DNA of 64,000 nt from Dromaius novaehollandiae. Its lineage: Eukaryota > Chordata > Aves > Casuariiformes > Dromaiidae. Below, piece after piece: positions 50,220 through 63,266 of this stretch. Where the stretch lies: assembly GCF_036370855.1 (NCBI RefSeq), contig NC_088111.1:20185501-20249500 (forward strand). Reading direction: 5' to 3'. The first letter of the stretch is position 1. Each line of letters starts with the position of its first letter. The notes under the pieces were generated by a model that saw only the letters and a list, made by a program, of their open reading frames with translations, was not told where the DNA came from and ran no database searches. The translations under genes were made by a program, and so were the position numbers.

Positions 50220-50430
50220 CTGAGGAAAAAAGGGAAAAGGGGAAAAAAGGGAAAAAAAGGAGGGGGGAAAGGGAAGAAAGGGGGAAAAGGGAGAAAAAGG
50301 GGAAAAAGGGTAAGGGGAAAAGGGGGAAGGGAGAAAAAGGAAAAAGGAAAAAAGGAAAAAGGAAAAAAGGAAAATAGGAAAAAAAAGAGAAAAGGGGAAA
50401 CGACAGAAAAAAGAAAAAAGAGAAAAAATT
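50220..50430. repeat. 210-bp homopurine/homopyrimidine tract at the splice acceptor
   Basis: The plus strand is almost entirely G and A (ggaaaaaagggaaaagggga and similar); the minus strand is C and T, so it acts as a giant polypyrimidine tract ending in the cctcag acceptor. Such mirror-like tracts can form triplex (H-) DNA. Phe/Pro-rich open frames across it are artefacts of composition. Confidence 0.9.
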
Positions 50431-51479
50431 GTTAGGAAGCATAAAAACACACCAGTGCAATTTAATGGCTGTAAAGCCCCAGTACACCTGGATGTCGCTA
50501 ACTTTTCTCCCTTTGTGTCTTTACAGGTTTACCAAGATGTGTCCCAGGGAGTGCTATGGGACGAAAGCAGGCTGTTTTCAGTGTTTGAAACCCTGAGCCT
50601 TGTTTGGACATTTAAAGTATCACAGTGACTGTATTAACAGATGTTACTCCGAGTCCAATTTATTCCACGAGCATTAACACAAAACAGCATTAAAAAGGAC
50701 AATAGGCACCTTCTCCATCCAGGGGAGATGGAGAAGCTGGATTCTCGTCACATGCAGCCCAGAGCGGCTGCAGCGAACGCCACACTAATCCAACCCCCTG
50801 CTGCAGCCCCGGCAGCTGAAGCATGGAGGAGACAGAGGAGACCGTGAAGAACCCCACACGTTCCCATGAATATCCTTACCATTACCTGGCACCAGTACCA
50901 CGCAGTCTCTGTAACAATTCAAGCTCCAAACCAGATGAGCTCACGTGTGTAGGAGGCTTTCAGCCCCGGCACAGGCAGTGCAATGCTTATCCAGTGCAAA
51001 TGATAGGGGAACATGCTGTGGGGCCGCGTCAGCTTGGGGCTGAAGGGCCGAGAACGCACCTAACTCTCCAGCGCCTTGAAATGCTCCAGACTCATGTGGA
51101 GAGCAGCACCTCGCCCACACGGCCTCGCAAAGACGCACGCTCCCATAAATAGCATGCTGTACTTGGAAACTCACCGCTGATGATCACAGCAGTCCAAAGG
51201 TGTGACTGCTGTGTGGGTGGCTCCTGTGCGCGGGTGCGTGTGCAGGACAGCAGTGAAGCCACGAGAGGTCGGGAAAAAAGCGGACAAGGCTGTGCAGCAG
51301 GCGCGTGGCAGGGATTTCCCGGTGTAGTGCAGCACATCTATTGAACGGGACACGTTTTGCTTGTATAGCCTGGACCAGAGGGGACATAGACATGTCCTGA
51401 CCACGTAACACTTTGGAGAGGGTGGCTCGGGAAAGAAAAGGCAGTTTGTAACGCAGAGAGGGGAGACCGCTACCTCCCC

Positions 51480-52420
51480 GGGGGGATCGCGGCGCAGAGG
51501 CTGGGGAAGGCAGGCCTGGCGCTCTGCCCCGTGCCTGCCTCGAAGGGGGCGAGTGCCCTCCGCAAGCCTCCCCCGAGGAGCACCAGCCCCGCCTGGGCTG
51601 CTGGGCGCAGGGCTGCGCCACGCGTGCTGATGCCCACGGCCCACGGTGCCAGGACCCGCAAGGCGCGCGCTGCCTCTGGGCGCCGAACCGACTCTCCGTG
51701 GCCGCCTAAACCGGCCGGGGCGAACAGGCAGAAGGCGCCTCAGCTGCAGGCGGAGGCCGACGGAAAGGGCCGGGGACAGAGCCGGGGGGAGGCCGCTCGC
51801 CGGGCCGAGAGCGCGCGGCCGGGGCAGCCCGGGCCGAGCATCCCCGGGGCCGGGCACGGGCCGCCGCGGCCGGGCGCGCACGAAGAGGAGCCGCCGCAGC
51901 CCCGCTCCGCCCGGCAAGGCGGGGGCGGGGGCGGGTGGCGGAGCCCCCCCGGGCCGCGCGTCCCGGGGCCCTGCCGGGAGACGCTGCCTCCTCCCCGCCG
52001 CCCCGCACTCACCGCGCCGCTCCGCGCCCAGGCCGCGCTCTGCTCCGCTCCGCTCCCGCTCCGCTCCCGCCCGCCGGCGGCCCCCGCGGCTCCGCCCGGC
52101 CCGGCCCCGCCTCGCCTCGCCGCCCGGCCCGGCCCGGCCCGGCCCGGCCCCGCTGCCCCGGCAGCCGCCGCCGCCGCCCGGCTGCCGCGCTGCTCCGCTG
52201 CGGCGCGCGGGCAGTTTGGGGGCTGGAGCCGCAGGCTGCGCGGCCAAGGCCTCCGCCCGGCAGGGACCGACGCCGCCGGGGAGCGGGGCCGCGCCGGGCG
52301 CCAGCGCAGAGCTGCTCGGAGGAGCTGCGGCCTTGGCAGGACCGCGACCTCCCCCGGCCTTCCTCGTTACCCCGGCTCTGGCGTGGTTTCCGCGGTGGTC
52401 CCGCAGCTGGACTCCGTCAG
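51480..52420 (-). promoter_or_regulatory. CpG island, LTD gene promoter and noncoding first exon
   Basis: About 0.9 kb of very CpG-rich sequence, including (GGCCC)n runs at 52,110-52,150. On the minus strand, GGCGCG then GTGAGTGCGG gives a strong donor with the exon ending at 52,013. This is the likely untranslated first exon; it would splice across about 1.8 kb to the acceptor at 50,219. The transcription start cannot be fixed. A 423-codon open frame across the island is composition-driven and not called. Confidence 0.65.
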
Positions 52421-53693
52421 TCCCTTCCAGTCCCTCCGTCACGGGCTCTGGTACGTTACTGTTTTAACCGGAGGTCAAGCTATGATTATCTAAGGGGGGT
52501 TCGGGACATTCTGATGTTCGGGTCCCCAGGATCCCATCCTGAGGACGCTGAGTCCATGGTTCTCCCCCATATAGTCCATGTTACAAACAGTGAAATCAAA
52601 CACACATGCACGAGAGGCACCTTTGGGACAGCTAGGAATCACAGTGCTAGTGCTACATGGGATGTGAGAGGCATTTTATTGTCGTATATTAAATAAATGA
52701 TTAGCAAAACAATTCCAACCACTTGTAGGATAATCCAAGCACTGTAGAGAAACCTGGTCCTAAAACTCTAGCACAGCCTTTTCCAAAGCTCCATCCCTAG
52801 AAGAAGTTTACTTGTCCACGTGTCCCAGGAGAACCTCTCTGACCTCCCCTGACACCCTTTCATCCCACTGGGGAAGGAGGTGGATGGGTGGATTCGGAGA
52901 ATACTTAAGCCAGGACTAACACCGTAGCTGTGCTGGAGAGTTACAGGTCGCACTCTGCACTGGTTTCAGTGGCTGAACCACTTGGAGCTCGAGAGCTTTG
53001 CTGCGGTGCCGAGCGTTTGTGCCCAGCCTGCCTCTGGAGTGGCACCTTACGTCTGCCCGGGAGGAGCTTTGAGTCCCCCCACGCAGGTCGCACTGGGACC
53101 TGCAGAAGTCCTCACTCCCTTGATGAGGAAGATGAGGCCGGCTAGGCCTTGCTCCTCCTCCTCCCTGTGAAGTGATCCTAAGCCCTCTTTCTGTAAGACC
53201 TGCTCGTGGAGCTGCCCAGTCTCCTACGCTGGATAATCCTGCTGGGAAACACGTACTACTGCCCTGACTCCAGGAACCACTGGATATTGAATGTGATGAA
53301 TCACCTGGGGGGAGAAGGAGGTTCCCTTTCGGGACTGAATCAATTCCCAAACGGTTGGTTAATGAAGCAGCTGCTCCCGCAGCTGTGCCAGATGTGGGCT
53401 CCTGCTCCCTGACTCAGCAGTCTGGTGTCTTCTCTCGCTTGTAACTGGAAACCAGTACTTCAGAGCAATGGCAATGGAAATTCTGCCAGAAGGCCGTGTT
53501 TGTTCCAGGCTCGCGAATCTTGCGGGCTGGGTTGGGTGGAGCTGCATCCCCCACAGCTGCCAGGAGCGTCACAGACACTGTTATTACTGGAAGAGGGGTT
53601 TAGCCAAGAAGCGAAGGGTACTTTCCTCAAATGCTCTTTGGGATGTAAAACAGTGTAGGCAAAGGTGTCTTCACCAGCAAGTGAAACCCCAGC

Positions 53694-53807
53694 AGAGCCA
53701 GGCTCCCCACAGCAGTGCCAGCAAGGACCTCAGCAGTACGAGCTTGCCCACAGCAATGCTAGCAAATACTCTGGCCACGTGAGCTTCCCTAAAGCAGTGC
53801 TGGGTCA
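53694..53807 (+). repeat. Degenerate tandem repeat, about 41-44 bp, nearly three units
   Basis: Units run roughly as GAGCCAGGCTCCCCACAGCA, GAGCTTGCCCACAGCAATGC and GAGCTTCCCTAAAGCAGTGC, each followed by a (T/C)AGCAA or GGGTCA segment. They are diverged by many substitutions. Confidence 0.6.
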
Positions 53808-56800
53808 GTGCCTGTCTGGGACGAGGGGGGGATGAACTTCCTGGCTGCTCAGAGTTAATTGCTGTTCTCGAGCACTCTGTATGGCTACAAAATGACAAGG
53901 TAGTTAATCTGAAAAAAAGAGTTTCACTGGCACAATGTGCAGCAGAGCGTGGTCTGTTGTTAAGTGTCATGGCCAAAGACTCAGGGAGCCACCTCCTGTC
54001 TCTTCCTATCCAGGCTATGTGGTTGCCTCCTTCCCCAAATGGGGACCTTGCCACACTGGTGGTTTCTGCTTCACGTGGCTGTGAAATGAGCTTCTGTTCC
54101 CATGCTACAGGTGCTGCGGGGAGCTGTTGTGATCCACTAGCATTTTGACTTGTCTAATGTGCTGCTCTGACCCGTTACACTGAGATGAGGAGCTGAGCTG
54201 AGTTCTCCAGCACTAGTGCTGTCCACGAGCCTCCAGACATCTCCACTTTCTGTACAGTAATCCAGCGATGAGAGCAGAAAGCCAATATTCCTCCTGATAG
54301 GGTTTATTAAGTTTAACTATCAAATCTTGGAGATAGATAGTGTATTTATGCAGTCGTGAGGTTCTCGAATTAGAACTGAACATGGGAAAGGTCTCCCATG
54401 GAAAGCTTTCCCAAGGGGAACACTCCTAGCCTTGGGTCATCCTTGCCCAAGGCTGTTTTCCTGGGATCTGAATGGTGCAATCAGAAACAAGTGACTTTCC
54501 ATCATGCTTGCAGTGGATCCCAGCTCCGCTTCGACTCTGCACCTCACCTTGCTGGGGGCTCAGCCCGCGTGTTCCTTTTACCCACTGCCAGGCAGGGTAC
54601 TTACAAGCGCCCATCCCGCTGGTGCTGAGCATGACCTCGGCCCTTGGGAAGTTCGGCTGACCGAGTTTTGTCCTCCGCAGCTGCTCTGTAGCCCACCAGC
54701 CTGTGGGGGAACAGAACAAGGGGGGACGTGGGAGGAATTTGGGGAGAGACCACCAGACTTCCTGTGATGAAGGCCCCACAGGGTGAAGGGAGCCTCCCCT
54801 GAGCCACTGCCAAGAGGGGCTGCTGTGGCCAACAAACGAGCAGGGCCCCAGACAGTAAAAGCTTAAGGCATTCACAAAATACTGGTTTCAATTAGCAGTT
54901 GGCTGAACCCTCCTCAAAGCTTTTCCAGCTAATCAAGGGAGCTTAAAAGCTAAGTATTCCCAGCTAGATTTAGAGGAGGGAGCTGCAGTGCTGGACTCCT
55001 GGGCTGTTTTCCTGACATGCTACGTGCTGTGCAGTGGGTCAGGTCACAGTTCCCTGCTGCTGCATGGAGATTGCTGCCTGCTGCAGAGGATGGTCTGGGT
55101 GTTGGGGCAGGGCTTGGGGCTGTGCTTCACATTCACGCCTTTTACCATGGCTGGTCCCCCTTACTGCAGACGCCCAAATTCACTTTGTGACGAGCCTCTC
55201 TGGATACGGACCTGTGATGAAGAGGAACTCTAGGCCATAGCACAGAGCAGCTTGAGCTCTCACCGTTTTTGTGGGTGTCTGTATCTGCTGGCTGGGTGGG
55301 CTGGGCATAGCCATATCCATACTTTGTAACCTACTCTAGGCACTGTACACTATGATCCCTGGAAGAGCATGCCCTGGACAGGTGAGCCCTGGAGTTTGGG
55401 AAGAAAATCTGGGTGGAAAGTGAGCAGCCCCAAAGACGAGAGACCTCTGGGGCCAAGCCTTACTCGGGTGGGAAGAGGAGCTACCCATTGACCTGAGGAG
55501 AGGTGAGATGGGGTGAGGTGTCTCAGAGGAGAGGGGGAAGCATCAGCTGTGTTTGTGTGATGTGGCTCTGCTTGGAAATATTCCTGGTAACCAGGAAATC
55601 AACCTAACAGTGGAGAGGGAGCCCGTGGAAAGACCTCTGGGCTTCTTGCTAGGGCAGAAGCAACAGGCACCACAAGGAGCCCTGCTTGCTCAGGTGCAAA
55701 GGCCTAAGGGACCGCACTGGCTGACAAAGTGTCTTTGCATTTGGCCTAGTGGGGCCACGGTGTCCTGGCAGTTCAGCCGTTGATGCAGTTCCCTTTTCGT
55801 AAAGCCTGTGGAGTTCTGCCATGTGAGAGAGAGCTCAGCGGGGGCTCATGTGTGGGTTGCGGCATGCGGCCCTGGCACCACGAGGAAGGGGGGTAGCAAA
55901 GACTTCTGGGCTTTTCCACTTTCCTTGCATTTTCTTGGAGATCTCTCAGCAGCCAGCCCGTGAAGGGAACCGCAAGCTCTTTGTAGCACATCACCCCGAC
56001 TCCTGGCTTCGCATGCAGCCAGCTTGACGTGCAGTCCGCTTCCAGCAGAGCTATTTTTCAAAGACCACCGATGACCAATCACTTCTCAATCCCCTTGCTA
56101 GGAGCAAATGACAGGGAAGTACCATAAGGACCTGCCATCGGCGCTCCGAGGGGGAGCCCAAGGCCAGGCATGGGACCACTGGGAATTCCTAGTCCCTGTG
56201 GATGGTGTTCTGAGCTGCAGGGCTACTAACAGAGTAGCTGTGTGGCTTTGCCAAGGCAGACCCTCTGTGGGTCAAATGCTTACAGCTGTACCAAAAATTT
56301 TAATCACTCCTTAATTAGGAAAACATACCATGCTGTCAGAACATATTTCCTGCCTATATTTTGAATAGCCTCTGTTGGTTGGGCCTATTAAAGGCAGGAA
56401 AAACCTGGAAGGCTCAGATGCCTTATGAAGGGAGTGTTTTTCTTGTGTCAAAAATATACCCTCAACGGAGGAAGCTGGTTTCTTTCTCTCACTTACCTTT
56501 GTTAAAGTTTCTGGAGCTTGGCCAGTTCTGTACCTGGGCAAACAAGTTTTGTCTCAGGCTGAGAAGATGCAGGGGTCCAGGATGGCTGGTCCTGGGCATG
56601 CGGGAGACAAGTGGGAGCTCCTTCTCACCCAAGGTGTTGTCCTGGCTGAGGGGCGCCAGTAGCATCTGTGTAGGAGCAGGCCTGGGCTGAACCGGCTCCA
56701 GTGCAACCCTGCTTTGGGATGGCAGAGCCACCTGGGAAGGTGTTTGGGTGAGCTCCTCCACCCCCCACGGCAGCCGCTGGAAGAGCCATGAAGGCAGCAC

Positions 56801-57020
56801 ATCCACCGCCTCCTGCCCAGCGGCCAGACCACACGGGACGGCAGCTCTTTGGCCTTTTATGCTGGCCATGGGAGGATACACAACACCAGACCTAGCGGAG
56901 AGCTGGAGATGTGGCCAGACGCAATGTGACCCAGTAATGTAGCCACAGCGTTAGCAATCGCAATGGTCAGCACGAGTCTGTGCTGGGTCAGTGCCCAGCG
57001 GTGGCAAGAGTGGGAGCAAG

Positions 57021-57145
57021 TCAGCCATAGCCGTGGGTACTGTGCCCTGCCGGTCATCCGTGGCTGCGGGCCGTGTCCTGATGGCCAGCTGTGGCCGTGG
57101 GCGCTGTGCCCTGCCAGTCTGCCATGGCTGCAGGTGCCTCGTCCC
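57021..57145 (+). repeat. Degenerate tandem duplication, about 62 bp, two units
   Basis: Two units share GCCGTGGG..CTGTGCCCTGCC, (A/G)GTC(A/T)..C..TGGCTGC and end with a GTG.CTCGTCC-type segment. A third, more diverged start may lie just upstream. The sequence is GC-rich and noncoding in appearance. Confidence 0.5.
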
Positions 57146-58011
57146 GCAGGTCGGGCAGCTGGGGCCAGGCTGCCCCCAGGCACGTCGTGGGCTAGAGGAT
57201 GCGGGGAGGCAAAGTGAAGACAAGGGCAAAGCAGCTTCGATTCACCGACTGAACGAGACAGGAGGCACTAAGAGCTCAGTGTTTATTGGTTTGGCTTTGA
57301 TTGCTAACAGTTAGAACAAAGAACAAGCTGACTCTGCTGTACATACAGATACATACACACAAACATCGCTAGAGATTGCCTTGGTGGAACATCTTCAGGC
57401 ATTCAGAAGCAATGCTCAGCTTCACAGAGCACGGCTCTACTAAGTCACCTGCGCTGACACCACCGCACGGTGTGACTGCACCCATGCTGCCATCGGAGGG
57501 GCGAGGGTGCCGGGCTGTGCTCTCGCCAGCTCCAGTAACAACTGCAGAGATGGTGCAGTTGCCAAGGCCATGGCCTCAGCCACGGGGAGCTGTGCGTGGC
57601 CCCTGCCAAAGGCGAGTGCCTTGCACGTGTGTGTGCAGGGGACCTACATCCCCTCAGCGGTGCAGTCGGAGGACCTGGGTGGTCTGAGCCTGTGTGGGGA
57701 CTAGCACTCCCCAAATGTGTGTTCTGCTGTCATGACAGAGACTTCTCTGAGCTCCCTCCCTGCAGTTAACAGGATCTTTCTTTTATAGCTAATCCATATT
57801 GCAGGCTGTTGCGACACCTCTACGCTGATCAGTGCCGCCTCTAACACTACCACTGCGAAGCACGTCTAACATGCGCTGGCCCCCTTGAAACTGGAGGCTT
57901 CCTTGCTGCTTGTAACAAAGGGTTTTGGGGGCTGCTGGCATGTCCCTTGCAAGCTGAAAGATGCGCCAGACATTTACTGCTCGGGTGAGGAGGAACATTT
58001 ACTCATCAGGA

Positions 58012-58292
58012 GGCCAAAATGTGGTGCCCAGTGAGAGGAAAGAGCCAATGGACACAAACTGAAACACAGGAATTTCCATCTGAATGAAAAAAAGCTTTTT
58101 GACTGTGTGGGTGACTGAGCACTAGAACAAGTTGCCCCGAGAGGTTGTGGAGTCTCCATTCCTGGAGATATTCAAAAGTTGTCTGGACATGGTCCTGGGC
58201 AACCTGCTCTAGGTGACCCTGCTTGAGCAAGGGGGTTGGACTAGATGATCTCCAGAGGTCCCTTCCAACCTCAACCGTTCTGTGATTCCTCA
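58012..58292 (+). mobile_element. CR1 LINE 3' fragment, plus orientation
   Basis: Contains GAGAGGTTGTGGAGTCTCCA, CCTGGAGATATTCAAAAGTT, GTCCTGGGCAACCTGCTCTA, GACCCTGCTTGAGCAAGGGG and the end CCTTCCAACCTCAACCGTTC then TGTGATTCC. About 280 bp, 5'-truncated. Confidence 0.94.
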
Positions 58293-58960
58293 GACAGGAT
58301 TTTGCGATGCCAAACTGGAACATATGCCCCACCTCTAGGATCAGACCTCAGGGCCTGAGGACACTGCAGGGGAGTTGGATGGAGACTTCCATGAGCTGCA
58401 GTCCTCCTCTTTCTCCCCTTCCCCTTGTGTAAAGAGGTGGCAGGGGGCTTTATATGCCACCTCGATCCTGCTTAGAAAGACAGCACCAAAAGCAGAGTGA
58501 CCCTAACAGTCATTGAGTCCTAGATTAGAGAATACAACTAATAAAAGTGTGTGACCCTGTGCTGTGGGACCCAGGCAGTGCTCCCAAGCTGACCAGGCTG
58601 TTTCTGGGGGACACTGTCCCTCCGGTGGGGGTTTCTGTCACATGTTAAGAGAAAGTGGGTCTGAGAGCACAGTCATCCTGCCTGTCCTTTCTGGTGGAAG
58701 CTGCTTAATGGCCACCAGTGCTCCAAGAATTCTTGTCCTGGCATCCTGGCAAGAGGGATCTCTTGAGGGTGAGCTGTTATTGTCCACTTGGAGGCCATTT
58801 TCAGCACCTTTGTGCTGCTCATCTGCATCCCCTCTAGATGAAATCCTGAGGAAATCCTTATTATTTATCCGCTTCAACTTTCTTCCTCCCCCAAAGTCTT
58901 GAATCAGTTGCTGCCTATAAAGCTCATGAATTGAGAGATCTCCTGAGAGCTGGCTTCTTC

Positions 58961-58978
58961 TTTTTTTTTTTTTTTTTT
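58961..58978. repeat. T18 homopolymer
   Basis: Eighteen T residues after ggcttcttc. This could be the complement of a retroposed poly(A) tail on the minus strand; no body was identified. Confidence 0.85.
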
Positions 58979-61900
58979 GGCAGACTAAATTCATCACTAC
59001 TGTGCTGCCCACAAGGTCTCACTGATTATCTGTCCCAGAGGAAGGACTTGTGGCATGGAGCAGTTAGGAAATGCTCCTTCATATACCTTTCCTCCAGAGC
59101 AGGAATCCAGCAGCAGGGTTAGTTAACAGAGTTCCCATACAAACCTCACGTCCCAGCCCAGCAGTGGGGTGGGTTTCACATCTCCCACCCATCTGTGCTA
59201 AGTTTAAGACTCACCATGTGACTGAGCATTCACCCAGCCTCGAAAAGCCAATGAGATCTAGAGGTCAAAGCAGAGACTACCGCCTCCCAGGACAGGGCGC
59301 ATCCCCCTTCCACCCTTCAGGAGGGGTCTCCTCCCAGCCCCAAATGGTCAGGGCACAAAGGCGAAAAGCCAGAGGACACAAAATTCTCACTGCAGACCCA
59401 GGATGGAGAAGTGACAGTGCTACAAGGTCTTTGGGAGCAGCCTTTACATTGCAAAAAGGGCCTGAAAAAGCCACTGGATGGCTTTTAGCAGGTTAGAACA
59501 GTGGAATCAGCACCCAGAACGTTTCTACCAGCTGTATTTACTCTTCTTCCCCACTGAGCTCCTGCCCACTGGCTCCCAACTTCCCTGGAGTTGGTCACAG
59601 CCAGCTCCTCTGACTTCCACGCGCTGCCATATGGGAGGGGGCTTTCATAAACCACTGAAAAGGGACCTGAGCTCTGAAGAGGGATGCACTCCGGGGCTCA
59701 GGCCCAGCGCTTTCTGGCTTCTCTTTCAGTTTGCAAACATTGAATCGAAGTAGCAGGCAACAGCTTTGGTCTGGCCCCCCAGACAGCCAAAAGCACTGCC
59801 AGAGGCACACCCACAGCTACCTGGTGTCATCAGTGCTTGTACAAACCCCATCTCAATTTAGCCGAAAGGGTCCTCAGACCAAGCCACTGCCACCTCCCAG
59901 TGCCAGCAGTCCTCAGGCTGTGGGATAGTTTTGCATTCTGCATGGCCTGAAACAGGCCCTCGCTGCACTGGCTTACCAAAAAGAACAGGCCAGGCCAAAT
60001 CATATAGTGTTTCTTGAGACTCTGCCTTCTATTTTTATGCACTGCCTTTTTTCTCTCCGTGTCAAGTGCTGCTTGTCAGGCTCAGCAGCTGCGTGGAAGC
60101 TAAGGCCGCTGCGAGGAGCAGGCGAAGGGGCTTGCTGCAGAGCACCGTCTTCAGTGAGGGAATTTCTGATGAGATTAAGACTGCGGCTGTGCAAACAAGA
60201 TGGGACGTTTATTCTCGAGAAACAGCAAATGTGCCTGACCTAGCCTCAACACAGGGAAAGCTTTTTGCCGTAGCCAATACAGAAATGCAATGCCAAATGT
60301 TCACCAATCCCTCCTCCCCTCACCCAGATATGCCCATAAAGATGCCCCTCTCCCATCCCACCCCACCAAACCGCTTGGTTGACTCCAGGTCTCCTCCAGG
60401 AAGGCTGCGATACCACTAATGCTGCAAGCTGCCACAACACACAGTGGAAACTGGAGCTGTTGGGGAACAGAAACGAAAGGGAATGACGCCTGACTGGAGA
60501 TCATTCACAAAGATGCAGACTGCAAGAGTGGGAAGTAGAAAGAGACTCTGGAAGGAGGAGGAGAAGTAAACGTTGACTGGCCATGCCCTGGTGGGAAAGC
60601 AAACCCAGCAATGCTGGTGCTGATCACACCAATGAACATTTTTGTTCCCAGTCTGTGAGCCCTGCTTCCTCCTCTCCCCGTCCTTTCTTTTCCCAATCCT
60701 GTCAACTAGCAGCAAATTGCAGTGTCAGATTTGGATGACTGCTCTGTGCAGAGAGGCAGAGAGTTTCTGCCTCCCTTTTTGTGCAGAACCAAGCCATATT
60801 TATGGCAGGCAGGGATCGTTCCCTGGTTGGAGGCACCCCAGGAAAGGCAGGTAGTTTCCCCACTACCATGTTGCAAGGGGCTCTCTAGACAGCAGGGAAA
60901 CCTTTGGCTTAGGGGTGGAGCGGTGTTAGATTTCCAGCCTGCTGCCTTCTAGCACCTCCCATGGGACTCCAGGAGTTTATATCTACAGTCCCTTGCAGCT
61001 CGGCTTCCCCCAGGGACAGTGCAATGCCGAGATTTTTTCCTCCTGAATGTGTGTGGGCTCTGCTCCCCTCTCAGACCTTGGCTCTCCGTTGCCCCGCATT
61101 GCCCCAGTGCCAAGCAGTGAGAAGCAGAAACTGCTCCCAGCACGTTTCTGAGCTGGCTACAAGGCACCTGTTGCTGCACTGCCAGATGGCCTCTCCCCGT
61201 GGCATGGAGGGACCCACGTGGTGATACGCATTACAAAGGGAGCAGTGCGACCGAAGGAGCTCTTCCCACTGCTGTGAACACCTAACCTCAAATAGAGTCA
61301 GTCAGAGCGAAGGAGTGTGTGTTGCAGGAGCTGTTACAAAACCACTGGCGGTCCTGGATACATGGTCAGGTCTCCAAGTCATGCCTGTATCTCTAGAGCG
61401 GCCCAGAAAGGGCCCTAAGTGAAGTCCTTTCTTCTGCAGACACCCAGAACACATCTGCATGAGGCAAATGTAAGCTGGAGGGTGATGCTCTGGCAAAGCT
61501 GGGAGATCCACCTGCCCAGGACCCATGAGGCAGCCACACGAGACTGCACAGCAACAGGAGTGAGAATGTACAACCCCCCCAAAGGCAAGTGCTTTCTCTG
61601 TATTTGTAATTTTGGTGGTTCTGCTGCACCATACCACTGTCCATGGATTTAGGCAGGGGTAATATCTAAAAGGGTGGATCATCTGGCCTGCTTTTGTGAC
61701 ATCTCAGCTTTGAAGAAGATTAGCCATATGGGCCCACTACTCAAATGGGGTATGAGAATTCAGGGGGAAACTCCTGCCCTGCTGGGTGCCCGTCCTACCT
61801 GTCTGGCTGTGGAGTAAAGCTATTGCTCATATCTATCCGGCCTAATGGAAAAATCCTAAGAACTAATGAGACTCTGTCTCTGTCTAGAACTGGGACAGAT

Positions 61901-63154
61901 CACACTCCTCTCCTGATTGACACAGGTCCAAGAGCAGGTTCTGGTTCAGGCAGAAAAAAGATGGTCTCATCCTACGCCAAGGCAGTGAACTTCCTACTAG
62001 ACTAACAACTCGTCTGAAGAACTGGGAAAGGAAGGGATATTTTTGCAGTCCTGGAATGTGAAAGAGCAAGAATGTCATCTCCCGTCCAGCCCTCCACTGG
62101 CAAAGGCTGGAAATCAGAAACTGAAGAAGCAGCAGGGGTGACTTGCAAGCCAAGTGTATATTGAGAACACAGTGAAACCAGGGCACAAGTTAAGTGCTTA
62201 AACATAGGTGTCCAGTACCATTGGGGATGCCACAAGGAACTGAAAACTCCTATGAGATTGGTCAGACATGACCCAGGTCTTAGAGAACACCTGTCTTTTT
62301 TGGAGGGGCAGCAGGAGGCCAGGCAGATTCCTGGGGGCAGCTCCGGTGATGCTGGACACCTACTGTTAGGCACCTAAATTGCTCCCTGGAAGCAAGCATC
62401 TACGCCGGACCAGTTTCGCTTCAAGGCAGATGACAACAACGGCAACGGAGGCAAAGAACTATTTCTCAATTTCTGATCTCCTTTACAAACACAGGAACTC
62501 TTGTCATCTCTTAGCTCCTGCCAGTTTCCTCACAGGCAAAGAAACGGAGCTGGCTGGATGAGAAGAAGGGGGAAGAGGGCATTTTCCTTGTCAGGTTCTC
62601 CTTGCTGGGCCCCAAGGAGGAGTTTACTGGATGGATCCAACTGCAGCCATTTTGAGTGAGTGAGCGGCCAGGTTAAATGGCTCTGGAATGTCCTGCCAAC
62701 CAGCAGTGCCTCTGCCAACTCTTCTGCCAACAATTTCAGGTTGTCTCGTGGCAAGGCCACAATAATCTCAAACTGGTAACCAAATCTACCCATGGAAAGT
62801 ACATAAAACGAGGCTGAGAGAGGAACCCTGCAGCAGTGGGGCTGCACAGGCAGAGAGAAGATGGGGTCAACCTCAGTCCTCCTCTCTGGAAGCATCCAGA
62901 CATGTGGAACTGAGGCAACAACATGTTGGGGAGGAAAAGGCATGCCACGGGACCTGAAGCCTGCTGGGACTTCTGGCATAATATGAAGTGCAATTGGAGG
63001 TCCAGCGTGTTCAGTGCAGTCCTTGTGCTCTGAAGTGCTCGCCAGGGCACTCCGTGGAGCTGGGCAGCATGAACAGGAGGGTGCTGGAGGAAGCCACTTT
63101 CAGTCACCCCTAAATCGCAAGCAGGAAGGAAAGTGAGGAACTCCCTCTCTCCGG

Positions 63155-63266
63155 AGCTGGTCTTTCTTGGTGACCATTGCCTCTGGTACGTCCCCCAAGG
63201 CTTCGTGGAGAGCTGGCCTTTCTTGGTGACCGTTTCCTCAGGTACATCCCCCTAGGCTTCCTGGCC
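63155..63266 (+). repeat. Tandem duplication, period 56 bp, two units
   Basis: Units start AGCTGG(T/C)CTTTCTTGGTGA at 63,155 and 63,211. Both continue CC(A/G)TT.CCTC.GGTAC(G/A)TCCCCC.AGGCTTC.TGG. High similarity suggests a fairly recent local duplication. Each unit contains a GGTAC(G/A)T splice-donor-like motif. Confidence 0.85.

Noticed and set aside
50037-50487. Phe/Pro/Ser-rich minus-strand frames
   Set aside because: They only translate the pyrimidine tract in front of the splice acceptor.
51171-52442. 423-codon open frame on the minus strand in the CpG island
   Set aside because: Ala/Arg/Gly/Pro-rich on several frames at once, as expected where stops are rare in GC-rich DNA; no domain, and it overlaps the probable noncoding first exon of the LTD gene.
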